DNA of 28,693 nt from assembly GCA_021464525.1 (NCBI GenBank), contig JADRCO010000659.1, forward strand, positions 1 to 28,693, in the 5' to 3' direction. A program made the position numbers and the translations under genes. The DNA comes from Rhizophagus sp. LPA8_4_AMF (Eukaryota > Glomeromycota > Glomeromycetes > Glomerales > Glomeraceae). The notes beneath the pieces were generated by a model. The model was not told the DNA's origin. It did no database searches and was given only the letters and a program-made list of their open reading frames with translations. Of the stretch, positions 1 to 10,470 are shown piece after piece; position 1 is the first letter of the stretch; the number at the start of each line of letters is the position of its first letter.

Positions 1-1043
1 TGGAAATGATGAATCTAGAAAATTGGAAGTGGAAGTTTGCGGATTTCCTTGCATCGGCATATTTAATGGTGATAAGTTGAGTGATAGAATTTTTATGAAA
101 GCCCAAATTATTCCAAGATCAAAGCGTTTATAATTATCGTCATAGGAAGTAAAATTTTCGACAACAATTCTCATAGAAAAATTGCAATCAAAGGGTTTGT
201 GGAATGAATCTGAAACAGAAGTAGCAATATTTATCGATTTTCTAAGTGAATTTCACATATATAATTTATTCATATTTTGAGAAACCGCTTATTGAATCGG
301 TAAATAAAAGTGATTAGTAAATATATGATTATTTTGTGAATATTATACTTATTTTATAAATTTTTGATCTTTTTCTTTTATATAAAATAAAATAATGAAA
401 ATTATTAAAATAACGAAATATAAAGTAGATTGTTCATCTTTATTAACTTTTTAGATATATAAAAAGATGCCAAGCATCATATCATCTTTGTCGTCATATA
501 AATCAATTAATAACTTAAGAAATACCAAAATGTTTCTACTGCTCAGTATGAACCAGATTTAGATCCGAATGGGAAGTTTAAGTGAACCATCAAAACTTTA
601 AGTTTGAAACACCTTGTATACAATTTAACGAATTTTCTAGACTTGAGTTAATATTGTGGTAGGGTATGATATTGAAATGCAGCAAAGCGTATAAAGTGCA
701 AGGTATTAAATATATATATATATTATTCTTATTATATATTGAATTTTATTCAATAAATTTTGACTTAATTAACATTTAAGTGACTTTAGCAAAATTTCGT
801 TACGATGTTATAACTTTATGGATAACTAACTTCGGACTTACAATCATAATATTTGTATATTTATAAATAAATTCATAATTAAGCTAATGTACAATTTTAT
901 TTGATATTTTAATCCATTTGTGCAGTCAGTTTATTTCATATTTCTCGTATTGTATTAATCAGATCTGTAGATTGGTAATCAAAACTGTGGTTTACTAAAA
1001 CGTTAGCATCCCAAATATTAATATTGTAATTTTAAAACTAATG
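1..1043. other. AT-rich left flank, no clear gene
   Basis: This is the 3' flank of Hsp70-like gene A. On the plus strand, frame 2 is open from the window edge to a TAA at 131-133 (43 codons, ending ...IIPRSKRL). It could be the end of a gene lying to the left, but I do not recognise it. The rest is AT-rich with simple stretches, for example an alternating TA run near 710-722. I see no domain, RNA gene or clear repeat family. Any gene call here would be a guess. Confidence 0.4.
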
Positions 1044-3651
1044 TTAAAATACATTGTTTGGATAACAAAATGGTATCGTATGATTTTGACCATTAAGTTC
1101 ATTCCTTGTAAATGCAGTAATTCCTTTTTGACCGAAGGTTAATCCAAAATTGATACTTCGATTATAAAGATGTTCATCTAATAATGATTAAAAGAAAAAT
1201 ATTAATTATAAAATATTCAATTCCATAAATTTAGTATTTAATAATTATAATATACCTGAAAGAATGGTTTTTAATACTCCAAGCAGTGCCACTTCCGGCT
1301 CATCACAGTATTGTACATTGTCGTTTTTTGTGTAATAAATTTCAAAATTTTCACTTTTTTGATTAAATTCAGGTTCAAAATTGAAAGAGAAAGTTTGGTC
1401 TAATTCTATTGCTGTGCCTCGATTGGCCAAAGCCAAGAATCTATGAATTTCAACATTATTAGATTTTCCATATAGAGAGTCAACATTAATTCCGAAAGTA
1501 TATTTAAGGACTCTCGAAGAATGGATATTTTTCATATTATCTTTAACTGAACTATTATTCAAACCATTTGATCTTATAGATAATCCATAAATTACTGCTC
1601 CATGTGCAATTGCTGCTATAGGTTGAGCAGGAACTAAAATAGTTTTCACCGTACGATTAAATTCTTGTTTAATCCTTTTTTGTAAATATCTATTTTCACT
1701 GAATCCTCCAACTAAAAATATTGTTGAACAGGCATCTTTATTGTTTGAAAGTTGTGAATGTATTAAACGAATAATTCCTTCAATTATAGGATCAAACATT
1801 GATTTTATGTCATCGTAATTAATATTAATTAACCACTCATTTTTTTTCATGATTTTCTTGGTCTTTCTATTGACATGTGACAATAAAAGCGAAGCTTTTT
1901 CTTTAATATTCAGTATATAATTAAATTCTGTATCATTTCCCGTGAAAGGATCTTTTACATGTCGACAGAATTCTTTCATCAGACACTGAAATTGATCATA
2001 ATTATTTTCCATTAATAGATCTATGGCTCGAGTTCCAAATCTTTCACGTAGAAACTTAATAAATTCATTGTCTATAAATATACTTCCATAGAAGTCCCTA
2101 GTACGCTCAGTAACTTCACAAAATTGCAATGGATTATTTCCAACTAATTTGCAAGTGGTTAAATCAACAGTAACACCGCCGCAGTCAACAACCATAAAAA
2201 TCGCTGATAACAGTCAAGTTAGTTAAATAGTCTTTTAAAATAATGAAATTCATTAAAATAACTCACTTCCTATGTCATCCTCTTGTAATTCATTTTCCAC
2301 ACAATAAGTTGCTGCAGCTTCAGCTGTAAATAAAAAATAATTAGTTTATGATCGAAATTCTAGTTTTTTTTTTAGATTCTTCTCACATTACTTACGTTCT
2401 GTAGTAAATTGTAGATTTTTCGAAGATTTATCAATAATGATATTTGCATCATATGCGCATTCTCTCATAATATCATTATCATTTTCTGAATATTCTGCAG
2501 GAATAGTAAGAACTAATATAACATTTTCAAAAAAATCAATATTCCAATGGGTTGAAAGTGTATCTTTAATGACCTTGAAATTTCATTCAAGTAAAATTAA
2601 TTTAACATAAAAAATATATTATTTGGGATAAATTATATATAATTTTTGATTCATACCTTTCCGATTTCTTTAAGATAGTCAGTAGTAGCTTTTTTGTAAT
2701 CAATTGGAAGATTTGGTTTTAAATTTTCATCTAGATTGCTAAAACATAATTTGAATAATTCAACAGGGTTGTTTCTTTTACAATTTTGTTTATTGACTTG
2801 ATGATGTGATTTTACGTCTAAAGCTGGAGAACCCCAAAGTACGACATTACTATAATCATCATCATATTGAAGAACTGTATTTGTTTTAAACTGAACGATT
2901 TCCTCAAACCATAATTCATTTAAACATATATTTTGTTCATTAGCAACATGACAATAAGAGAATCCAGAATAAGTTGTTCCGAAATCTAACCCAACCACGA
3001 CTTCAATATTAGAATAAGGTAAGGGTTTTTCTGGATCTTCTATTTTCAAAAGTTTAAGGTATAAAATTAATTTAGTATAGTTTTAAATAATATTATTAAA
3101 ATTTTAAAATAAATTTATTTAGATCATTACATACTTTTATTTAAAAAACTTGCCAAAAAATCTTCATTATTTTCTTTAAAAGTTTTAATAATACTATCAT
3201 CAATTTCATTTAATTTCAATAATTCTAAATTTTTTTCTAAATTTTGAGAAATTATTTCAAATTGTTTTAATCGTTGTAATTCTTCATTTCTTTGTTTTTC
3301 TAAATTTAAAGCGTATTGTTGAAGTTTTTCAAATTGTTTGTCTTTATCTTGAAGTTTTTCTTTTAAATCAAAATTATTATGTGAGACTTCATTATTTTTT
3401 TCAATTAAATTTGAATTTATATGTAAAATTTCTAGATTTTTTTCATTTAATTCTGTATTTAAACGTAAAATTTCTTGATTTTTTTCTTCAAGATTTTTAT
3501 ATTGTTGTTTAATATTTTGATTCTCTTCTAATAAATTAATAAATTCATTATTTAATTTATTAAATCCAATTACAAATTTTCCAATAAAATCATGAGATTT
3601 ATCAGACAATAAATTTTCTGAAGAATTATCTTTTGAGCGTTCATCAGTCAT
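1044..3651 (-). CDS. Coiled-coil HSPA12-like Hsp70 ATPase, copy A
   Basis: I infer a six-exon gene: 3651-3135, 3036-2657, 2573-2396, 2323-2267, 2203-1256 and 1177-1044. These sum to 2214 nt (737 residues plus stop) with compatible phases and GT-AG introns (first donor GTATGT). Residues 20-165 are a lysine/glutamate-rich coiled coil with 14-residue repeats. The actin-like ATPase fold follows: phosphate loop 1 DFGTTYSG (about 190-197), a PAEYSE...IMRECAY segment, FTTEPEAAATYC, phosphate loop 2 DCGGVTVDL (about 384-392) and an adenosine-type LVGGFSENRY (about 541-550). No classical substrate-binding domain follows, which is typical of the HSPA12 branch. The third loop-2 glycine is valine here, so ATP turnover may be altered. 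The last exon was found by homology to copies B and E; without that splice the protein stops 44 codons early at 1245. The start is supported by the matching MT(D/N)ERSKD start of copy B. Cellular role is unknown. Confidence 0.85.
3135..3651 (-). other. Coiled-coil first exon of copy A
   Basis: This exon encodes residues 1-172, then one base of the next codon. Residues 54-95 are three 14-residue units of the form L-x-E-K-N-x-E-(I/V)-x-x-x-N-x-x, followed by a weaker fourth (96-109). Read alone, the frame ends at a TAA at 3127-3129, inside the first intron. The GTATGT donor at 3134-3129 and the identical arrangement in copy B make it the N-terminal part of the ATPase and not a separate small gene. 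Confidence 0.8.
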
Positions 3652-3705
3652 GATAAAGGAATTTTTTTTTTTTTAGTAAAATTTATATTTTCGTTATTTA
3701 TATTG

Positions 3706-3723
3706 TTGCACAAGTTGCACATC
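3706..3723 (-). promoter_or_regulatory. 9-bp tandem promoter element, copy A
   Basis: Two adjacent 9-bp units (plus strand TTGCACAAG then TTGCACATC) lie 55-72 bp upstream of the start codon at 3651. The same element occurs in the same place upstream of copies B and D. A role as an activator site is inferred from this conservation. Confidence 0.5.
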
Positions 3724-4985
3724 ATGTGAAATATAAACGACTTCGCTGCGCCATTTTGAATAACGACTGTTAACGTGATCATTTTAATTCTACTGGCGCA
3801 GAGTGAGTGGCGCTCATAAAAAAGAAAATTATGATAAAATTCTGATACATGTACAAATTACATAAAGTAGATTATTAAAAGATTAAAGAACAAAATAAAC
3901 ACTTGATATTAAAATATTATTAAAATAGCATTTCAACAATAAGGAAGTGCATAGTTACAACTTTTCAACTTTAATAATGCAACTTGTTTAATCATTTAGC
4001 AGACTTTATCTGATCATAAAAGACAAATTACTCCTCCTCAAGATAATTGTTGTGAATACCTGTCAATACCAACTTACATTATTAATTATTTCGATTAACT
4101 TACAAAGGTTGATTATGTGCGTCAAGAATATCAGAACGGGTGAAAACCCAAAGATATTTATAAAATGTGATTCAAAAAATTAACAAATAAATTATATTTT
4201 TTATTCAAAACTATATACGGTATATACTACTAATAACAGTAAATATTTTCTTATTTATTAGTAGTTTATTAACATTTAATACAAACGTTCATATTAAGCA
4301 GTAGCATTTGGATGTATTGCTAAAGAACTTTCAATTAAATAATAATTTTCGCATCATCTTTTCAAAATTATTAGCAATAATTCAATTCTCATTTTCTGGC
4401 GTCATTTTAGCTCAAAATATTGATTTCCACCATTTTATTACGTGAATAACATTATACTTTCGCCAAAGTAACCGCAAAAAGAAATCTGTAGCTTCTATAT
4501 CATAAATTTAAATTAACGAAACAAATCTGTTTTTTGTAAATTTATATAAGTTTTTCTCTCATAACCTGTCATGAAGAAGTTTCCAAAATTAATAGGCTAA
4601 ATGTCGGATTCTCAGCTGTAACTTCAAAAGCTAATTTGATAAAAACTATATAATTTGATCTAAAACTTGGTTATAAAAAATAGTTTTATTTTATGAATGA
4701 AATATTTATATACATTATTATCTCTTAAATAATTCCTTAACAAAAACTAAAAAAAATCTTGTATCATAATAGTATATGGCAAATTCACACCTTAATGTTA
4801 AATAATTCAACCCTAAGTACTGTTTTATGTTATTTTTACTTTGAAACTTTTATTAAAGTTCTTTTAAACTATAATATTAATGTTTTACAATTAGTATATA
4901 CATACGCTAACTGTAAGATTATAAGGTAATGGAATAATTAAATATAATAATATTGAATGGTAACTTTTAAAAGGAGTTTTTTTTT
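3724..4985. other. Intergenic region between Hsp70-like copies A and B
   Basis: This AT-rich stretch holds the distal 5' flank of copy A and the 3' flank of copy B. No coding frame of note. About 4380-4980 is related to the 3' flank of copy E (about 26160-26830): both have a TTTTTCTCTCATA run, a CCAAAA(A)TTAATAGG-like stretch, and an ATAAGGTAA(T/A)..GAAT stretch just before the gene end. It is therefore part of the duplicated unit. Confidence 0.5.
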
Positions 4986-7480
4986 TTAGATAATTTCGTT
5001 ACAATCATCATTTAAACAAAATGTAGCTACATAATTTTGTCCAGTTAATAAATTTATTACAGATGCTGAAATTTCCATTTGATCAAAAGAAATTTCAAAG
5101 GCAAGTGGTCTATTGATTCCTAAATGAACATCTGGAAATTCAATTTGAAAAGTTCCTATTAATTCCATACCAGGTACATCACAATATTCTGCATTATATT
5201 CAGAAGTTCTATATAATTGAAAATTAGATGGAAAGGGACTATGATAACATAACCTAAATACTTGACCAACTTCTACTTTCGTCCCTCTCTTTACCAAAGG
5301 ATTAAATTTAAAAATTTTTCTATCTGCAGTTCTTCTATTAGGAGAGTCAATACCTTCTTTACTATCCCAGCACAATTTAACTCCATAAGTATATTTAAGA
5401 ACTATTGAAGAAATAACACTCTTCTTATATTCTAAAATATTCGATCCATAAACTACAGCCCCACGTGAAATTGCTGCAATAGGTTGAGCGGGAACCTCAA
5501 TAAGTTTTACAGTATCTTGAAATTCCTGTTTAATTCTATTTTGTAAATATTTGTTTTCACAAAAACCTCCAACTAAAAACATTTTTGAACAAGTTTCTTG
5601 AATACTATCAAGTTGCTTACGTATCAAGTGAAGAATTGCTTCAATTATAGGATCAAACATTAACTTTATGTCATCATACTTAATATTAATCAACCAATCA
5701 TTTTCTTCCATGATTTCCCTGATTTCTTTATCGACATATTGCAATAAATTTGGAATATCTACAATATCTAAATCATAATTAAATGCTCTATTATCTCCTG
5801 TAAAAGGTTCTTTTACATTTTTACAGAATATTTGAACCAAAAATTGAAACTGATCATAATTATTTTCTTTTAAGAGATCTATGGCTCGAGTTCCAAGTCT
5901 TTCATGTAAAAACTTAATAAATTCATTATCTACAAATGTACTTCCACAGAAATCTCCAATACGTTCTTTAACTTCGCCTAATTGTAATGGATTAATTCCA
6001 ACTAACTTGCGAGTAGTTAAGTCAACAGTACCACCACCACAGTCAACAACCATAAAAGTTACTGATAACAATCTAGTTAGTTAATTATTCTTTTTAAGAT
6101 AATTAAATTCATTGTAAATAACTTACTTCCTATGTCATCCTCCTGTAATTCATTTTGCATACAATAAGTTGCTGCAGCTTCAGCTGTAAATAAAGAATTA
6201 GTCTAATATTAAGATTTTAGTTTTTAAATTCTTCTTAAATTACTTACGTTCTGTGGTAAATTGTAGATTTTTCGAATATTTTTCTTTAATGAGACCTGCA
6301 TTATATACGCATCTTCTCATAATATCATTATCTCTTTTTGAATATTCTGCGGGAACAGTAAGGACTAATAAGACATCTTCAAAGAAATTGATTTCCCAGT
6401 GGGTTCTAATTGTATCTTTAATGACCTTAAAGTTTCATTCAAGTAAAATTAATATATATAAAAATATTATTCAGAATACCAGATACGCTATTCATAATTT
6501 TGATTCATACCTTTCCAATTTCTCTAAGATAATCGGTAATAGCCTTTTCATAATCAACTCGAAGTTCTAGTTTGAGCTTTTCTTCTAGTTTGCCCAAATG
6601 TAATTTGAATAATTCAACAGGTTTATTGAGTTTATTTCTTTTGATTCGGCGATTTGGTTTTCTAGCTAAAGCTGTAACACTCCAATCCATCACATAATTA
6701 TATTCATCATCATATTGGAGAACTGTATTTGTTTTAAACTGAGCAATTCCCCTAGGCCATATTTCATTTGAAGATATATTTTGTTTATTGGCAACATGGC
6801 AATAAGAGAATCCGGAATAAGTTATTCCAAAGTCTAACCCAACGACGACTTTAATGTTAGGATAAGGTAGTGATTCAACTGGATCTTTTTTTTAAAGTAT
6901 AAAAATATAATTAATTTCGTTATTGCAAAATTTTTTAAAAAATATACTACGATAACTACATACTTTTACTTGAAAAGTTTGCCAAGAAATCTTCATTATT
7001 TTCTTTAAAAGTTTTAATAATATTTTCATTAATTTCTTCTAATTTCAATATACCTAAATTTTTATCTAAATTTTGAGACATCATTTCAAGCTTTTGTAAT
7101 TGTTGTAATTCTTCATTTCTTTGCATTTCCATATTTGAAACATATTGTTGAAATTCTTTAAATTTTTTTTCCTTTTCTTCAAGTTTTTCTTTTAAATCAA
7201 AATTAATTCGAAAGATTTCCTTATTTTCTTCAATTAAATTTGAATTTGTACGTAAAATTTCTTGATTTTTTTCATTTAATTCTGCATTTAAGCGTAAATA
7301 TTCTTGATTTTTTTCTTCAAGATTTTTACATTGTTGTTTTATCCTTTGATTCTCTTCTAATAAATTAATAAATTTATTATTTAATTCATAATAACTAATT
7401 CCAAGTTTTTCAATAACTTGAAGAGGTTTATCAGAAAATAATTTTTCAGAAAAATCATCTTTTGAACGTTCATTAGTCAT
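4986..7480 (-). CDS. Coiled-coil HSPA12-like Hsp70 ATPase, copy B
   Basis: I infer five exons: 7480-6964, 6884-6511, 6425-6248, 6183-6127 and 6061-4986. The total is 2202 nt, 733 residues plus stop. Exons 1, 3 and 4 have exactly the lengths seen in copy A (517, 178 and 57 nt) and all donors are GTATG(T/A) or GTAAGT. The first exon is coiled coil (about residues 20-165). The ATPase part has phosphate loop 1 DFGITYSG (about 190-197), FTTEPEAAATYC, loop 2 DCGGGTVDL (about 382-390) and LVGGFCENKY (about 538-547). The usual first threonine of loop 1 (Thr13 in bovine Hsc70) is isoleucine. The last exon is unbroken where copy A has an extra intron and ends ...FCLNDDCNEII. The ATPase fold and family are well supported; substrate and pathway are unknown. 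Confidence 0.87.
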
Positions 7481-7540
7481 AATTGAATTTATTTTTTTTT
7501 TTTAAAAAAAAAATTTTAAAGGAAACATTTCAGTACATCG

Positions 7541-7577
7541 TCGCACATCGTCGCACATGTCGCACATGTCGCACAAC
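7541..7577 (-). promoter_or_regulatory. 9-10-bp tandem promoter element, copy B
   Basis: Four units (TCGCACATCG, then TCGCACATG twice, then TCGCACAAC, plus strand) lie 61-97 bp upstream of the start codon at 7480. This is the longest array of the element shared by copies A, B and D. Between it and the start codon is a run of A and T typical of fungal promoters. Confidence 0.55.
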
Positions 7578-8102
7578 TGATTACTCAGCGTAACTTGCAT
7601 CATATTGTACTACATTTACTAAAAACAATTTGTCTTTTAAGGTAAATAATGAATATGTTCAATTAATTAAAAGAGGCTTGTTTCAGTCACTTATATTGCT
7701 AACATAATTTAACTATAAAGTAATTAAAGTAATTTTGATTTGAAAGACAATTTGGAACAGGTGGTAGGTTTGCTTTGGTAGTTGTGCATCGAAACAATCT
7801 GATATAAACTGATATTGTTTTCCTTTCATTTAATTTAAAGTTGGAACAAATATGCAGAAAAATTTGAAAAGAAAACAAAAGAATGATGAAAAACTGAAGA
7901 CAATTTCTTTCTTTTTTAATAAAAATTAGAGTTTATTTTATAAACATCAGTTTCTTTATTCTTTTTTTTTTAATAAAAATTGAATAAAAATTGGGTTCTG
8001 GTTTTTTGATAATTTTTAATAAAATTAATGAAAATCAGAGTTCTTTAATAAGAAACATGTCAATAAAAAGTGATGTGATAAAAAAATTTTATGGGTGTGA
8101 TT
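7578..8102. other. AT-rich intergenic DNA
   Basis: No coding frame or RNA gene seen. About 7900-8040 contains several TTTAATAAAAATT-type stretches that resemble the low-complexity DNA of the next repeat block. Confidence 0.4.
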
Positions 8103-8215
8103 AGGGATGGCAATGGTCACGGTCATTAACCGGTTATGACCAGTCATGACCATGACCAATACTGGTCAGTCAAAAACTTCTGATCGACCATTTGACTGAT
8201 GATTTGACTGATCTT
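8103..8215. repeat. GATGGCAATGG repeat, copy 1
   Basis: This segment starts AGGGATGGCAATGGTCAC and contains clustered GACC/GGTC motifs (partly palindromic, e.g. GGTTATGACCAGTCATGACC). It matches 8766-8895 in the same orientation with scattered mismatches, offset 663 bp. It probably belongs to a dispersed repeat family; no protein-coding capacity is seen. Confidence 0.6.
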
Positions 8216-8261
8216 TAACTAACCATTAGTTTCAGTAATCATCAATACTGAGGTATTGAAT

Positions 8262-8718
8262 TTTCGCAACTTTTTTATTAAAAAAAAGTTGTGAAAATTT
8301 TCTTTTTCATGAAATTATTAATAAAAAAACGTTTTCACAACATTTTTATGAAAAACATGCGAAAATGTTTTTTTTATAAAATATTTAATAAAAAACGTTT
8401 TTGCAACATTTTCTATTAAAATAATTAAAAAATGTTTCAAACCATTTTTTTAAGTGTTTAATAAAAAAAAGTTTTGCAACTTTTTCTAATTATTTTTGAT
8501 AAAAATGTTGTGAAACTTTTTTTTAAGTGTTTTTAATAAAAAGAATTTTGCAACTCTTTTTTTAATTATTTTGATAAAAATGTTGCAAAATGATTTTTTT
8601 AATTGTTTAATAAAAAAAAGTTTTGCAACTCTTTTTTTAATTATTCTGATAAAAATGTTGCAAAATTATTTTTTTAATTGTTTAATAAAAAAAAGTTTTG
8701 CAACTTTTTTTAATTATA
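8262..8718. repeat. Hairpin-forming tandem array, ~75-bp unit
   Basis: Four well-preserved units of about 75 bp occur from about 8456 to 8718, each with TTTAATAAAAA.AAGTTTTGCAAC followed by TTTTTAATTATT.TGATAAAAATGTTGCAAAA. More degenerate units lie upstream to about 8262. Within a unit, GTTTTGCAAC and GTTGCAAAA are inverted copies, so each can fold into a hairpin. The array sits between the two direct GATGGCAATGG repeats. Confidence 0.6.
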
Positions 8719-8765
8719 TTAAATAAATCCACTCCCCATTTTTTGAGTATTGATCAGTCAAGCAT

Positions 8766-8895
8766 AGGGATGGCAATGGTCACAGTCATTAACTGGTTAT
8801 AACTAGTCATGACCATGACCGATACTGGTCAGTCAAAGACTTCTGGCTGACCATTTGACCAACCGTTTGACCAACCGCTTTGACCAACCACTTGA
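8766..8895. repeat. GATGGCAATGG repeat, copy 2
   Basis: Second direct copy of the segment at 8103-8215. It ends in a short run of TTTGACCAACCG-type units. It lies about 75 bp from the decayed Crinkler fragment at 8972. Confidence 0.6.
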
Positions 8896-8971
8896 GGTTT
8901 TTGATATTTTCACAACTTATTTATTAAAAATAAGTGCAAAAATGTTCTTTTTTTATGAAATTATTAATCAA

Positions 8972-9262
8972 TTAAACCAATGATTCCCCAATCATACGTG
9001 ATTCAATACCATAGTCAAGATTTCTGCGCCCATTCTTCCCTTCGATCAGTTTCTCTGGTAAATGGGTAAGTTGCGGAGATGAGGTAAGTACACGAATAGA
9101 TGCTTTTGGTGGCCTCATAGGATATGTTAATAGGAGTTGTTGCAACACGAGCCTCCAATTTGTCAAAAAGTTTATGTAGCATTTCTTTGTATTTCTCATT
9201 CTTGGTGTTGACACATCCACATGAAAAAATGGGATACATGTCAATGCTAGGATTCAGATCAC
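8972..9262 (-). pseudogene. Decayed fragment of a Crinkler nuclease module
   Basis: The minus strand is clearly related to residues 237-338 of the Crinkler gene at 9861-11989: the frame that includes YPIFSCGCVNTKNEKYK and SYEATKSIYS matches, then a second frame continues with PEKLIEG and NLDYGIESR. The shift comes from a 20-bp deletion near 9060 relative to the intact copy. The fragment stops at 8972, just after the first acidic catalytic region and before the E-V-K motif. There is no ubiquitin-like header, so it is a partial duplicate and not a working gene. Confidence 0.8.
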
Positions 9263-9860
9263 CTTTAAAGAATATAAACCTTAGTTGGTCTTCAGTCTTC
9301 ACTGTACTTGACAACCTCATTACATCTCCTTAGTAACGGCAACTGAGTCATTGCCCTGATATTTTGTATATTATATTGATTGTCTGCTACTGTATTGCTC
9401 ATGGTTTGCGATAGCTGGAGGGTATGAAGTATAGATATGCTATTAAATTTAAGTGAAATAAAAAAAATATTTAATTGATAGTTTAAGTTACGTTAGGAGA
9501 CTGTGAAGAACATTGCAATTTGTTTATGATTTAACAGATCATAAAAATTGCATATTATGTTATCACAACACATAAAACGATAAAACATTATTTATAGCAA
9601 TATACAACACATTTTTGTTTTCGTACGAATTATAAAATAAAATGAATGTTTTATTTATCACAAGTTTATTATAGTGACTACAAATAGAAGCAAATTAGGC
9701 GGCACCACTACCATCTCAATGGGACAAATTAAATATAATGCAAAAAACATTCTTTTATTTAATAAAAATGTTTATTCTTTAGTAAATGATGCAAATATTC
9801 ATATACAGCTAATAAATGATTATATTCATAAAATTCACTATGATAAAATATCTATAATTT
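9263..9860. other. Intergenic region downstream of the Crinkler gene
   Basis: AT-rich DNA with no convincing gene. A plus-strand frame at 9674-9946 overlaps the end of the TerD exon and has no family features. I see no repeat copy or RNA gene here. Confidence 0.4.
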
Positions 9861-10470
9861 TCAAAATAGAGAACATTGAGCAATACTATATTCAATTGGA
9901 TCATAATCTTCACAATTACCACGACTTAGTTTACCAATCTGAATGACCTGCCAAGTACCTTGTCCAACTCTTGATATACAACACAAAATGACTGCTTGAG
10001 AATCAGCAGCTTGTTCCAGTTGATAGGTACATAAAAGTTTATCAGGTTGAGTTTCATCTATCAACCTAAAAATTGGAGTTTTAAAATGGCCGATAGTAGG
10101 GTATTTAAACGTACTCACAACGAAATATAATTGGGTTACTTCAGGTGGTAATTGATCTAATTTTGCCGTAATACGTTCGTGACCTCTTTTATTTGTATTA
10201 TCCATCAAATCACCCGAATGCTTCATATGTGGAAATGATGGGTAGAATACTGATACATAATCGTATTTTCTAAAAAATACATCACTAAATTAACGTAAAA
10301 AAGAAAATTAATTAAAAAGATAATTCATTTTATATTATATTTCTTTTAAAAAATTGCAATATTTACCCTGTGTAAAGTAAACAACTTCCATTCAAATAAT
10401 CAATTCCATTCGCGGGATAACCCCAAAATAAATCAAAGGTGATGGATTTTCCACGTACTACAGTAGGCGA
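9861..10470 (-). other. TerD-like C-terminal domain of the Crinkler fusion
   Basis: The domain is split by the 82-nt intron 10285-10366. The part before the intron has FDLFWGYPANGIDYLNGSCLLY, aligning with the FDLDASxxLL start of TerD proteins. The part after it has VFYPSF, HSGD, ERITAKLDQLPPEV, YFVVSTF, IFRLIDE and GTWQVIQIGKLSRG. TerD domains occur in bacterial tellurite and stress operons and bind calcium. The usual DDE acidic cluster is weak here (RGHE), so metal binding is doubtful. Confidence 0.72.

Noticed and set aside
5881-6570. Plus-strand frames across copy B
   Set aside because: They are antisense to well-supported exons and introns of the Hsp70-like gene.
9674-9946. Plus-strand frame of about 90 codons
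   Set aside because: It overlaps the end of the TerD exon on the other strand and has no family features; AT-rich chance frame.
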